This document shows positions 27,751-36,218 of a stretch of 64,000 bases of DNA, piece after piece. Position 1 is the first letter of the stretch. The number at the start of each line of letters is the position of its first letter. The DNA is from Ruoffia sp044336205. GTDB lineage: Bacteria > Bacillota > Bacilli > Lactobacillales > Aerococcaceae. The notes beneath the pieces are model-generated. The model had not been told where the DNA came from and searched no databases. It saw nothing but the letters and a program-made list of their open reading frames with translations. The stretch lies in assembly GCA_044336205.1 (NCBI GenBank), contig CP172318.1:1426001-1490000 (forward strand). The letters are read 5' to 3'. The position numbers and the translations under genes are program-made.

Positions 27751-28971
27751 TCAACCTTTATCATTTTCTAATTCTTCTTTGGGTGCACCCACTATTGTAT
27801 CATCGATGGGTGTCCTATATTCAAATTCTTCATATAATCCTGAACTTTCTCGGAATGATTTATATAATTCTGTAATAATCACTTTTAAAACGGCATAACC
27901 TGGCACGCCAAGAATTACACCCGTCAGACCAAACAATCTTCCGGCTCCAAGTAATACTAGAAGAATTGTTACAGGATGAATTTTCAAATTATTACCTAGA
28001 ACTTGTGGTGAGATAAATCTTCCCTCAATAATTTGCTCAATAGTCACTACGAGTATAACTTTGACAAACATATAGGGCGAAGTTAAAAGACTAATGATCA
28101 AAGCAGGAATGACCGCAATAATCGATCCTAAATAAGGAATAATATTAAATAATCCCGCGATAACAGATAAAGAAATCCCATAATCTAACCCAATGATCGT
28201 ATACCCAATCGCAAAAGTAATTCCCACATAGATTGCTACAATAATTTGCCCACGTATATATTGTGCAATTTGAAAGTTTGACTGGAATAATATTTTACTC
28301 ACTTTAGGCCGGTATTTATCTGGAACGTGGTATAAGATAATTTGTGGAATCTTATAACCCTCTAACAATAAATAATAAAGTAATACAGGCATTGTAATAA
28401 GACCTGTTACTACTTGGGCTACTGTTCCAATCACACTACCTAATCCTCCAAAGGTCGATGTCAAAATGGTTCGGACTTGTTCGGTAATCCTATTCCAATC
28501 AATAGCATTAAAAAATTCTCTCACATCCGAATTGAATATAGTATCAGTCACATTTACTGGAAGATACGATAAAATTCTTGTGAATTGTTCTTGGTAATAC
28601 GGAATATCTTCAACAAAAGCAGCTGCCTGATGTTGCAGAATAGGAATTAGTGTAGATATTCCCCATGCAGACAATGCAATAATAACGATAAAGATTATCC
28701 AAATAGATGCGTTCTTAGATAATCCTCGCTTCATTAATTTGTCAACAAATGGGTAGAATAAATAATATAAAATTCCTGCAAATACAATTGGGAATGCCAC
28801 TAAATTAACAAATGTTGCAATAGGAGCAAATAAATAAGAAATCCGGGTAAAAAGTAAAATAATTAGTAATACTAAAAGAACTATAAATAAAAATGTGACG
28901 ACTTTATTATTTAGAAAATGATTAACAAACCAATTTTCTTTTGATTTGAATCGTCTTGGACTGTTTGTCAA
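27751..28971 (-). CDS. AI-2E family transporter
   Basis: Polytopic membrane protein of the AI-2E transporter superfamily (YdiK/PerM/TqsA-like), about eight membrane segments, 406 residues. The central conserved region with GLFNIIPYLGSIIAVIPALI (about 265-285) and the C-terminal RFISPQVLGNNLKIHPVTIL are hallmarks. Substrate is unknown; members export AI-2 or ions. The preferred start is TTG at 28971 (MTNSPRRFKSKENW), with GAGGTG 6 bases upstream; longer frames add an unconserved 39-residue tail. It reads into the lipoprotein gene with a 4-base gap. Confidence 0.88.
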   Translation of the reverse strand: MTNSPRRFKSKENWFVNHFLNNKVVTFLFIVLLVLLIILLFTRISYLFAPIATFVNLVAFPIVFAGILYYLFYPFVDKLMKRGLSKNASIWIIFIVIIALSAWGISTLIPILQHQAAAFVEDIPYYQEQFTRILSYLPVNVTDTIFNSDVREFFNAIDWNRITEQVRTILTSTFGGLGSVIGTVAQVVTGLITMPVLLYYLLLEGYKIPQIILYHVPDKYRPKVSKILFQSNFQIAQYIRGQIIVAIYVGITFAIGYTIIGLDYGISLSVIAGLFNIIPYLGSIIAVIPALIISLLTSPYMFVKVILVVTIEQIIEGRFISPQVLGNNLKIHPVTILLVLLGAGRLFGLTGVILGVPGYAVLKVIITELYKSFRESSGLYEEFEYRTPIDDTIVGAPKEELENDKG

Positions 28972-29173
28972 TTGGATCACCTCAAAGATTTTAGTTATTG
29001 ATATTCTAACATATTCAATTACAAAAAACTTTTTTAAAGAGGAGCTCATACTTACTGATTTGATAGCAAAACTCTCCACACTTGTCACTAAGAATAATCA
29101 TGCAAGAGCTTATACCCATCTTCTTAATTCATATTATGGTATAATATAGCTATCATTATTAGGAGGGGAATAC

Positions 29174-30202
29174 ATGACTCAGTTATTTATACTAGGCGGA
29201 TACACAAAACGAGCCAATAAAGGAATTCATTCGATTGAATTTAACTCTGCTGATGGTACTTTCTCGGATAGTCAATTAATTGCAGAGCTAAACGGACCAA
29301 CTTACGTTGGCTTATCACAAACTAGAGACCTGATGTTTGCTATACATAAAGAAAACGATAAAGGTGGCATTGTAGCCTTTAAGAAAGACGAACAAGGACA
29401 ATGGCAATCTTTAACAGCCGGTTATAGAGATAATGGTACTGGATGTCACGTTAGCTACCGTGAAGAGAGCCAAACAGTTTATGTATCGAACTATCATGCA
29501 GGAGTTATTGACGTATTCAAACTGGGCGGAGAGCAATTGAGCGTCATTCAAACAGTTGAACATTCAGGTTCAAGCACTCATACTAACCAAGACGCACCAC
29601 ATGTTCATTTTGCTGGATTAAATTCAAAACAAAACTTATTATTTGTTTGTGATTTGGGTACTGACTTCGTACATACTTATAGAGTTGATAACGAAGGTTT
29701 ATTAACTTTATCAAGTGAAGTGAAGTTGGAAGCTGGAACTGGCCCGCGCCACTTAGTTCTTAATGATAAAGAAGACTATGCTTATATCATTGGTGAACTA
29801 GCTAATACTACAACTGTGGCTTCAGTAGATTCAGAAGGAAAATTAACTATTGTTGAATCTCAACAAAATATTCCACAAGATAAAGTTGAAGAATCGGCAG
29901 GTGCTGCAATCCGATTAACTAAAGACAACCGCTTCTTATATGTTTCGACCCGTTTCCACAATGTTATTACTGTTTATGAAGTATCAGAGGATGGATCTCG
30001 CTTAACAAAAATCCAAGAAATTGATACGCAAGGTGAAATCCCAAGAGACTTTAACCTCGACGAAACTGAAGAATATGTCTTAGTTGCTCATCAAGATACA
30101 GATCATATCTCAGTTTTCAAACGCTCAGCTGAGACTGGCAAATTAACTTTTGAAAATAATTCAACATTAGCATCCGAATGTGTATGTATCGCATCTGCAT
30201 AA
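29174..30202 (+). CDS. pgl: Lactonase family protein, probable 6-phosphogluconolactonase
   Basis: Seven-bladed beta-propeller lactonase (YkgB/Pgl type) expected to hydrolyse 6-phosphogluconolactone in the pentose phosphate pathway. The 342-residue protein opens FILGGYTKRANKGIHSIEF and has the family segments DAPHVHFAGL, AGTGPRHLVLN and GAAIRLTKDNRFLYVSTR. AGGAGGGG lies 6-8 bases before the ATG. The substrate is inferred from family; some members act on other lactones. A terminator follows. Confidence 0.85.
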   Translation: MTQLFILGGYTKRANKGIHSIEFNSADGTFSDSQLIAELNGPTYVGLSQTRDLMFAIHKENDKGGIVAFKKDEQGQWQSLTAGYRDNGTGCHVSYREESQTVYVSNYHAGVIDVFKLGGEQLSVIQTVEHSGSSTHTNQDAPHVHFAGLNSKQNLLFVCDLGTDFVHTYRVDNEGLLTLSSEVKLEAGTGPRHLVLNDKEDYAYIIGELANTTTVASVDSEGKLTIVESQQNIPQDKVEESAGAAIRLTKDNRFLYVSTRFHNVITVYEVSEDGSRLTKIQEIDTQGEIPRDFNLDETEEYVLVAHQDTDHISVFKRSAETGKLTFENNSTLASECVCIASA

Positions 30203-30223
30203 TTACCAAATAGAATTAATTAT

Positions 30224-30274
30224 ACGAAGCTTTCTGATAGGTATCTTTCACTACCATAGAGCTTCGTTTTTTTA
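30224..30274 (+). terminator. Terminator of the lactonase gene
   Basis: Stem ACGAAGCT (30224-30231) with complement AGCTTCGT (30260-30267) followed by seven T. Confidence 0.8.
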
Positions 30275-30403
30275 TTGGGTCAAGTGGTATAATGCTTAGA
30301 TACACTCTTTCTCCTTGCTTTCTAACTGCTTTTTACTTTTTTCTCCCAGATAAACGTTCTTATGTTATAATTGGTTGTAAAATATTTTTGAAAGGAACAA
30401 GAT

Positions 30404-31243
30404 ATGGACCAATTTATTGATTTAATAGAACTCATTAAGATTTTTATTCTTAGTGTAGTGCAAGGTATCACTGAGTGGTTACCTATTAGTAGTACCGGTC
30501 ACATGATAATACTCGAGGATATTATGCCTCTTAATTTATCTTCTGAATTCGTTGAGGCTTTTCTTGTACTCGTTCAGTTAGGGTCAATCTTCGCTGTTGT
30601 ATTATTATACTTTAACAAACTTAACCCTTTTTCACCTAGGAAAAACTCTACTGAAAAGAAAGATACTTGGGTATTATGGTTTAAGGTAGCATTTGCAAGT
30701 ATTCCAGTTGGAATTCTTGGAGCAGCTCTTAACGATTACATGGATGAGTATTTCTATAATCCCATTGTCGTTGCAATCGCATTAATCGTTTATGGTGTTA
30801 TTTTTATTTGGATCGAAAATTCTGATAATGCTAGACATTCAACCAGCATTAAAGATTTTGACTCATTGTCATTTTCAACTGCTTTTAAGATCGGCATCTT
30901 TCAAGCTCTATCAATTATTCCTGGAACTTCAAGATCGGGTTCAACAATCATTGGTGGACTAATGGTTGGTGCTTCTCGAAATATCGCCACAGAATTTTCA
31001 TTCTTCTTAAGTATTCCTGCAATGTTCGGTGCCTCATTGCTAAAGCTTATTAAATTAGGTTTTGCTTTCACGCAAGTTGAATGGATATACATGTTATTTG
31101 GAATGTTTGTAGCTTTTATCGTTTCAATCGTTACAATCCGATTCTTATTATCTTATATTCAACGTAATAATTTTACCGGTTTTGGTAAATACCGTATTAT
31201 TTTAGGAGCTATTGTGATTTTATATTCACTGTTCCAATTGTAA
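30404..31243 (+). CDS. uppP: Undecaprenyl-diphosphatase UppP (BacA)
   Basis: Membrane phosphatase that recycles undecaprenyl diphosphate to the monophosphate carrier; it also gives bacitracin tolerance. The two signature motifs are present: QGITEWLPISSTGHM (about 19-33) and PGTSRSGSTI (about 167-176). About eight membrane segments; 279 residues, the usual size. A terminator follows the stop. Confidence 0.97.
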   Translation: MDQFIDLIELIKIFILSVVQGITEWLPISSTGHMIILEDIMPLNLSSEFVEAFLVLVQLGSIFAVVLLYFNKLNPFSPRKNSTEKKDTWVLWFKVAFASIPVGILGAALNDYMDEYFYNPIVVAIALIVYGVIFIWIENSDNARHSTSIKDFDSLSFSTAFKIGIFQALSIIPGTSRSGSTIIGGLMVGASRNIATEFSFFLSIPAMFGASLLKLIKLGFAFTQVEWIYMLFGMFVAFIVSIVTIRFLLSYIQRNNFTGFGKYRIILGAIVILYSLFQL

Positions 31244-31253
31244 TAAGCAAAAG

Positions 31254-31292
31254 AGACTGTTAGGTATTTAAAATTCCTAACAGTCTTTTTTT
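31254..31292. terminator. Terminator between uppP and serS
   Basis: Stem AGACTGTTAGG (31254-31264) with its complement (31276-31286) followed by a T-run on the plus strand. The convergent serS ends 4 bases later; the minus side has only a weak T-run. Confidence 0.85.
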
Positions 31293-31296
31293 GGGT

Positions 31297-32583
31297 CTAC
31301 CCCATTGCGTTTTCTTTTGTTATCTCTGTAACACCCATGTAAGGTACGAGCACTTCTGGAACCTTTATAGATCCATCAGCTTGTTGGTAGTTTTCTAATA
31401 TTGCTACAACTGTACGTCCCACTGCTAATCCTGAACCATTCAAGGTATGAACATGTTCAATCTTATCATGTTCATTGCGGTAACGAATCTTCGCACGACG
31501 TGCTTGGAAAGCTTCAGTATTTGAGCATGAACTGATTTCACGGTATGTTCCTTGTGCTGGAATCCACGCTTCAATATCATAAGTTTTAGCTGCAGAAAAG
31601 CCCATATCTCCTGTTGATAAGACAATCGTTCTATAAGGAATGTTTAGTGCTTCTAGAATACTTTCTGCATCTCGCGTCATACTCTCTAACTCTTCATAAG
31701 AATCTTCAGAACGAGTTAATTTAACCAATTCTACTTTATGGAATTGGTGCATACGAATTAATCCTCGGGTATCTCGCCCTGCACTTCCTGCTTCTGATCT
31801 AAACGATGGTGAGAAGGCGGTAAAGTGCACCGGTAAATGTTCTAAAGAAAGAATTTCATCAGCGTAATAGTTTGTCAATGGTACTTCAGCAGTTGGGATA
31901 AGGGTTAGATTACGATCATCTTGTAACTGGAACACATCTTCTTTGAACTTAGGAAACTGCCCTGTCCCAAACATAGCCTTATCATTCACAATATAAGGTG
32001 TAATCATCTCACGATAGCCATTCTTAGTATGTGTATCCAACATAAAGTTATAGATAGCTCGTTCTAATCTTGCTCCTAAACCGACATAATATACAAATCT
32101 TGCTCCTGCTACTTTCGCACCACGTTCAAAGTCAAGAATCCCTAAATTTTCTGCGATATCCCAATGATTTTTTGGTTCGAAGTCAAAGTTTGGTAATTCA
32201 CCCCACTTTTTAACTTCTACATTATCATCCTCATCTTCACCGATTGGTACATCCATGTGTGGAATATTAGGTAATCCGAATTCAATGTTATCAATTTTTT
32301 CTTGAATTTCTTCAAGTTCATTATCAAACTCTTTAATCTCTTTTCCAATTTCTTGCATAGCTTTAATTTGGTCATCAGCGTTTTCTTTATTACGCTTTAA
32401 AATTGCGATTTCTTCACTCGTTTGATTACGAATTTTTTTAGCTTCTTCAGTCTTCATCAATAATTCACGACGTTTAATATCAAGTGTTCTGTACTCTTCA
32501 AGTGTTTCCTTAGCAACACCTCTGGTTGATAACTTCTTCGCCACCTCATCAAAGTGATCTCTCAATAATTTTCGGTCTAGCAT
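31297..32583 (-). CDS. serS: Seryl-tRNA synthetase
   Basis: Class II synthetase that charges tRNA-Ser. An N-terminal coiled-coil arm (about 1-105, Lys/Glu rich) is followed by the catalytic core with motif 2 (FRSEAGSAGRDTRGLIRMHQFHKVE) and motif 3 (LNGSGLAVGRTVVAILEN). Length 428 is normal. I start at the ATG at 32583 (MLDRKLLRDHFD), preceded by AGGAGGAATT; the longer frame runs into the T-box leader. Expression is controlled by that T-box. Confidence 0.97.
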   Translation of the reverse strand: MLDRKLLRDHFDEVAKKLSTRGVAKETLEEYRTLDIKRRELLMKTEEAKKIRNQTSEEIAILKRNKENADDQIKAMQEIGKEIKEFDNELEEIQEKIDNIEFGLPNIPHMDVPIGEDEDDNVEVKKWGELPNFDFEPKNHWDIAENLGILDFERGAKVAGARFVYYVGLGARLERAIYNFMLDTHTKNGYREMITPYIVNDKAMFGTGQFPKFKEDVFQLQDDRNLTLIPTAEVPLTNYYADEILSLEHLPVHFTAFSPSFRSEAGSAGRDTRGLIRMHQFHKVELVKLTRSEDSYEELESMTRDAESILEALNIPYRTIVLSTGDMGFSAAKTYDIEAWIPAQGTYREISSCSNTEAFQARRAKIRYRNEHDKIEHVHTLNGSGLAVGRTVVAILENYQQADGSIKVPEVLVPYMGVTEITKENAMG

Positions 32584-32621
32584 ATTAATTCCTCCTGTTA
32601 AAATATTAGTTATTAACAAAT

Positions 32622-32881
32622 AAAAAAAGAACCTCATTCCCATGATACACATGGGACGAAGTTCTTAATTCGCGGTGCCACCCAAGTTCAATGTAGCGTT
32701 CAAAAAAGCTAGACTACATTGCTCTCATTAACAATAACGGCGTAACCGGCCGGCACTACTTAAGCTTTAAAAAAAGTTTTCATAGGCTGAATAAAACGTG
32801 GATTCAATGGATTATTAGAGTGATTCGCACCAACCATCACTTCTCTTAACTAAAGCTCCATTTACTATTCGCTTCTCATTT
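32622..32881 (-). promoter_or_regulatory. T-box riboswitch in the serS leader
   Basis: The minus strand reads GGGTGGCACCGCG (complement of 32671-32683), the T-box sequence that pairs with an uncharged tRNA acceptor end. Downstream is a terminator stem (32622-32667, arms GAACTTCGTCCCAT and its partner) with a T-run. Upstream is an AGTGATGG stem I motif (near 32827) and a candidate specifier codon UCC (Ser) in GAATCCACG (32797-32805). So serS should be induced when tRNA-Ser is uncharged. The specifier position is inferred from pattern, not folding. Confidence 0.93.
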
Positions 32882-32887
32882 ATTCTA

Positions 32888-32915
32888 ATTATAAATTAAT
32901 CTTAATTAATGTCAA
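32888..32915 (-). promoter_or_regulatory. Promoter of the serS T-box transcript
   Basis: Consensus TTGACA (complement of 32910-32915) and TATAAT (complement of 32888-32893) spaced 16 bases, just upstream of the T-box leader. Confidence 0.8.
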
Positions 32916-32923
32916 GTAATTTT

Positions 32924-33454
32924 CTACCAGTTTAGTTGTCTAGCTTTCTCAGTATCATCGTAATGGTGGACATCCTCAAGTCCTGCCCATTGTTGTTGCC
33001 TTAACGCTTCAAAAATGACGATATTAGCCGTGTTTGAGAGATTTAATGACCTAACATGTTCATCATTCATCGGAATTCTCAGAGCGTCTTCTTTATGACT
33101 TTCCATAAGTTCAATTGGTAAACCCGTAGTCTCCTTACCAAATAAGAAAAACTGTTCCGAAAATTCATTTTGACTTAAGTCGACATTTGTATAAATGTTC
33201 GGTGCAAATTTAGTAATCAAATATAATTTCTTATTACCAACAAAACTTAAGAACTCCTCTAGGTTGTCATGTTCTATAACATCAACTTTATCCCAGTAAT
33301 CCAGTCCGGCTCGTTTTAACATCTTATCACCCGTAGAAAAACCTAAGGGATGAATAAGGTGAAGCGTAGTGTTGGTTGCAGCACATGTTCTTGCAATATT
33401 ACCTGTATTTGCTGGAATTAAAGGTTCAAATAAAGCAATGTGATTCTTAATCAT
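32924..33454 (-). CDS. trmL: tRNA (cytidine(34)-2'-O)-methyltransferase TrmL
   Basis: SPOUT-fold enzyme that 2'-O-methylates the wobble base of tRNA-Leu isoacceptors. The 176-residue protein has the three SPOUT motifs: PANTGNIARTCAAT (about 13-26), FLFGKETTGLPIE (about 103-115) and IPMNDEHVRSLNLSNTANIV (about 127-146). It lies between serS and rplY on the same strand with its own promoter region. Confidence 0.92.
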   Translation of the reverse strand: MIKNHIALFEPLIPANTGNIARTCAATNTTLHLIHPLGFSTGDKMLKRAGLDYWDKVDVIEHDNLEEFLSFVGNKKLYLITKFAPNIYTNVDLSQNEFSEQFFLFGKETTGLPIELMESHKEDALRIPMNDEHVRSLNLSNTANIVIFEALRQQQWAGLEDVHHYDDTEKARQLNW

Positions 33455-33491
33455 CTGTTTCCTCCTAGTTCATAACTGTAAACCATCAAGA

Positions 33492-33520
33492 GAAAAAAAG
33501 ACACGTAATATACGTGTCTT
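33492..33520 (-). terminator. Terminator of rplY
   Basis: Stem with arms AAGACACGTA (33498-33507) and its complement (33511-33520), followed on the minus strand by a run of T. Confidence 0.85.
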
Positions 33521-33535
33521 AAACGATTCAGCAGA

Positions 33536-34153
33536 TTATGCTTCCTCTTCAGTTTCCTCTTCACCAATTACTTCTGGTTCAGCTGCTTCTGCATCTGGAT
33601 CAACTTCTTCAGCTTCTTCAGTTGGAGCTGAAACAGATACAACTGTTACATCATCTTCCATCATAATTTCAACGCCTTCTGGAACAGTAATGTCAGCTAC
33701 AGTTAATGTATCACCAATTACTAATCCAGTAACATCTAATTCGAATGATTGTGGAATTGAATCTGGTTTTGTTTCAACAACGATGTTATTTTCGATAATT
33801 TCGACAATACCTTCATCAATTGTCTCTTCATTAACGACATATAATGGAACTTCAACTGTTAATGTTTGGTCAGCTGAAATAGCTTCTAAATCAACGCTAT
33901 ACACTTCATCTTTTAATGAAGCACGGTCATAAGCTTTTAACCATACTTTTTGAGTTTTTCCATCAAGGTCTAGATCGAAAACAGCATTCGTACCCTCTGC
34001 TTTTAATAATGCTTCGAATTCACGACGATCAATTAATAATGATGTTGCTTCTACTGTCTTACCGTATAAGGCTGTTGGGATTTTCCCTTCGTTACGTGCT
34101 TTACGTGAAGCACTTGATCCTGTTTGTGTTCTTAATTCTGCTTTTAAATTCAT
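33536..34153 (-). CDS. rplY: 50S ribosomal protein L25/general stress protein Ctc
   Basis: 5S rRNA-binding ribosomal protein of the long Ctc form. The N-terminal L25 domain (MNLKAELRTQTGSSASRKAR, about 1-95) is followed by the C-terminal TL5/Ctc beta domain (about 96-180) and a Glu-rich acidic tail. Length 205 is typical for Firmicutes Ctc. It stands alone with its own terminator and is divergent from the eetA-like gene. Confidence 0.93.
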   Translation of the reverse strand: MNLKAELRTQTGSSASRKARNEGKIPTALYGKTVEATSLLIDRREFEALLKAEGTNAVFDLDLDGKTQKVWLKAYDRASLKDEVYSVDLEAISADQTLTVEVPLYVVNEETIDEGIVEIIENNIVVETKPDSIPQSFELDVTGLVIGDTLTVADITVPEGVEIMMEDDVTVVSVSAPTEEAEEVDPDAEAAEPEVIGEEETEEEA

Positions 34154-34313
34154 AAACTATACTCCTTATCTTGAAAATTATTTGATGCATTTCTAATCAG
34201 TATTTTCGCACATACGTTATGGTATCAAAAATTGACCGAAAAAGCTAGATAATTCCATTATTTTTTTATACAATATAGGATGATTACGACCATTTCACAG
34301 AAAGGTTGAGTAG

Positions 34314-34721
34314 ATGCGTAAAATTTTCAGCTATTTTAAACCCTTTGACTATATCTTTATTGTTTTAGCGATTGTATTATCGTTTCTCCCAAACCTAATA
34401 ACTAATGCTCGCTTTAATTCAAACCAAGATATTCAAAACATCGCGATTGTAAAGATTCATGGAGAAGTAGTCGCTGAGTATCCACTTAGTGAAGATGGTG
34501 ACTCAGTCGTTGAAACTTTCTACCCTAGCGAGAATCAATATAATATTATTGAAGTATCCAATAACCGTGCTCGAATTAAAGAAGACAACAGCCCAGATCA
34601 AATCGGTGTTAGAACTGGTTGGATCTCCCGTCCTGGAGAAACAGCCATTTGCTTGCCTCATGGCTTAGTCTTGGAGATTATTGGTAAAATGTCAGAAGAT
34701 AAATTAATTCTACCTCTTTAA
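34314..34721 (+). CDS. eetA: NusG domain II-like membrane-anchored protein, EetA-like
   Basis: A 135-residue protein with one N-terminal membrane segment (about 12-30) and an extracellular beta-rich domain (IAIVKIHGEVVAEYPLSEDG... ending LPHGLVLEIIG) that matches the pattern of NusG domain II proteins. In Listeria and Enterococcus such a protein is EetA, a membrane component of flavin-based extracellular electron transfer, encoded with EetB. Here the other EET genes lie within the next 11 kb, which supports the name. AAAGGTTGAG precedes the ATG at 34314. Its precise job in EET is not established. Confidence 0.78.
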   Translation: MRKIFSYFKPFDYIFIVLAIVLSFLPNLITNARFNSNQDIQNIAIVKIHGEVVAEYPLSEDGDSVVETFYPSENQYNIIEVSNNRARIKEDNSPDQIGVRTGWISRPGETAICLPHGLVLEIIGKMSEDKLILPL

Positions 34722-34743
34722 TTAATTGTAGCTCGTTTACAAT

Positions 34744-34793
34744 CCCTCCATAATACTATACTTAACTAAGAATAGTATTATGGAGGGTTTTTT
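34744..34793 (+). terminator. Terminator of the eetA-like gene
   Basis: A 16-bp perfect stem, arms CCCTCCATAATACTAT and complement (ending 34787), followed by six T. The decayed DUF1801 frame begins immediately after. Confidence 0.92.
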
Positions 34794-35200
34794 ATGTCTG
34801 AAGCAAAGTTCAAACTGACTGACCAAGTCGTCATCAAAGCCGTGAATTCTAAATAAAAACGTGAAGATTCTTATGTTTTACTCGACTTATTCAAAGAAAT
34901 AACCGGTTTCGAGCCTCTTATCTGGTATCCTAACATAATTGGTTACGGCCAATATCATTATGTTTATAAGTCAGGACGCGAAAGTAATGCTTTTTATTTG
35001 TGCTATTCAGCTAGAAAAGCTAAATTTAATCTATATGTTGAAGTGGAATTCAAAGAAAAAAACGAAATATTAGGGCGTTTGTGCAAACATACCATAGGTA
35101 AAAGCTGTATATATATAGTAAGTTGGAAGACATCGACTTAGAGGTCTTAAAAGAGTTGCCTGAAACTTCCTTTACTTATACAAAAAGAAAACCGAACTTG
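34794..35200 (+). pseudogene. Decayed DUF1801 (YdhG-like) gene
   Basis: The frame from ATG 34794 reads MSEAKFKLTDQVVIKAVNSK then a stop at 34854-34856. Past it the same frame continues KREDSYVLLDLFKEITGFEP, then YGQYHYVYKSGRE, YSARKAKFNLY and GRLCKHTIGKSCIYI, a clear DUF1801 pattern. A frameshift near 35120 follows; the next frame reads SKLEDIDLEVLKELPETSF. So one nonsense mutation and one frameshift, with the rest still recognisable. Function of the family is unknown. Probably dead. Confidence 0.85.
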
Positions 35201-35248
35201 ATATGGCCGTCATAAATTCTGCGACGATCATATCGGGTTCGGTTTTTT
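35188..35248. terminator. Bidirectional terminator downstream of dmkA
   Basis: A long stem of about 24 bp with a few mismatches (arms 35188-35211 and 35223-35246, outer part AAAACCGAAC), with T-runs on both strands. It closes the decayed DUF1801 gene on one side and the dmkA-fmnB unit on the other. Confidence 0.85.
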
Positions 35249-35264
35249 ACTACTAGTATTGCGT

Positions 35265-36218
35265 TTAAAAAAGACTCACTAATTGTGCTATCAGCAACAT
35301 ACCTACGTAAGTACTTAATACCATTATAAAACTTTGGATAGCTTCCTTAAATGCGATGGGTTGAGGGATTCTCTCTGCATAGCGTTGAATACTTTGATAG
35401 TGATAATAAATTACGACAAAACCGACGATAGTCCACCAAGGTATTAAACCGGATAATAGATAAGTCAGTATTGCTACCCAAGTCATAACACTAAGTAATT
35501 GGTACAGTTTGATAGCTTGTGGTCTACCAATATAATAAACTAAAGTCCAACGATGGTTAGTTATATCCGTATCTAAATCACGGGTATTGTTCGCCAACAT
35601 GATATTTGCTATTAAAAATACTTGAGGTAAACTAACCCAAAAAATCATCATAATATCAAACCAACCAACATACACTTCAACTGAACGATCAAGCCATTGA
35701 CTCGCTAATAGCTGATCATAGGCAGTCATATACACAGCAAGGAATGTAATCCCGAAGCCCATTGTTAAGCTTGAAAAAAACTCTCCATAAGGCGTTCTTG
35801 ATATAGGTAATGGTCCAAAAGTATAGATAATTCCAATAAAATACATCAATCCACCAATGATTATTAATAACGGATCTGTTAAGGCCACTAATATAAAACT
35901 TAATATTAACGACATCGTTAACATAATGAAGATAATACTTACCATCGTTCGAAAGTTGAGACCATACTTACCTATGACGTTTTCCTCATTTTTATAATCT
36001 TCATTGACTGCCTTGTAATAATCTAAAGTATTATTAATAGCTGTAACAGTCATATCAAAAATCGTTGCTGCAATAAAGAAGACGATGGAATTAAGCCAAT
36101 TAAAATCTTTAAAATAATAGGCTGTCCATAAAAAACCAATAATCATTGGAAATAAACTAGCTATTTTTGTTCTAATTTCTACAAATTCTAAAAATATACT
36201 TAATTCTTTTTTACTCAT
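35265..36218 (-). CDS. dmkA: UbiA-family prenyltransferase, probable DHNA polyprenyltransferase (DmkA/MenA-like)
   Basis: Membrane prenyltransferase expected to join 1,4-dihydroxy-2-naphthoate to a polyprenyl chain, giving demethylmenaquinone. The 317-residue protein has about eight membrane segments and both Asp motifs: NNTLDYYKAVNED (about 61-73) and NNTRDLDTDITNHRW (about 206-220). Overlap of 8 bases with fmnB and nearness to dmkB and ndh2 point to the dedicated demethylmenaquinone branch of flavin-based EET rather than general respiration. The start ATG lies beside the fmnB stop. Confidence 0.87.
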   Translation of the reverse strand: MSKKELSIFLEFVEIRTKIASLFPMIIGFLWTAYYFKDFNWLNSIVFFIAATIFDMTVTAINNTLDYYKAVNEDYKNEENVIGKYGLNFRTMVSIIFIMLTMSLILSFILVALTDPLLIIIGGLMYFIGIIYTFGPLPISRTPYGEFFSSLTMGFGITFLAVYMTAYDQLLASQWLDRSVEVYVGWFDIMMIFWVSLPQVFLIANIMLANNTRDLDTDITNHRWTLVYYIGRPQAIKLYQLLSVMTWVAILTYLLSGLIPWWTIVGFVVIYYHYQSIQRYAERIPQPIAFKEAIQSFIMVLSTYVGMLLIAQLVSLF

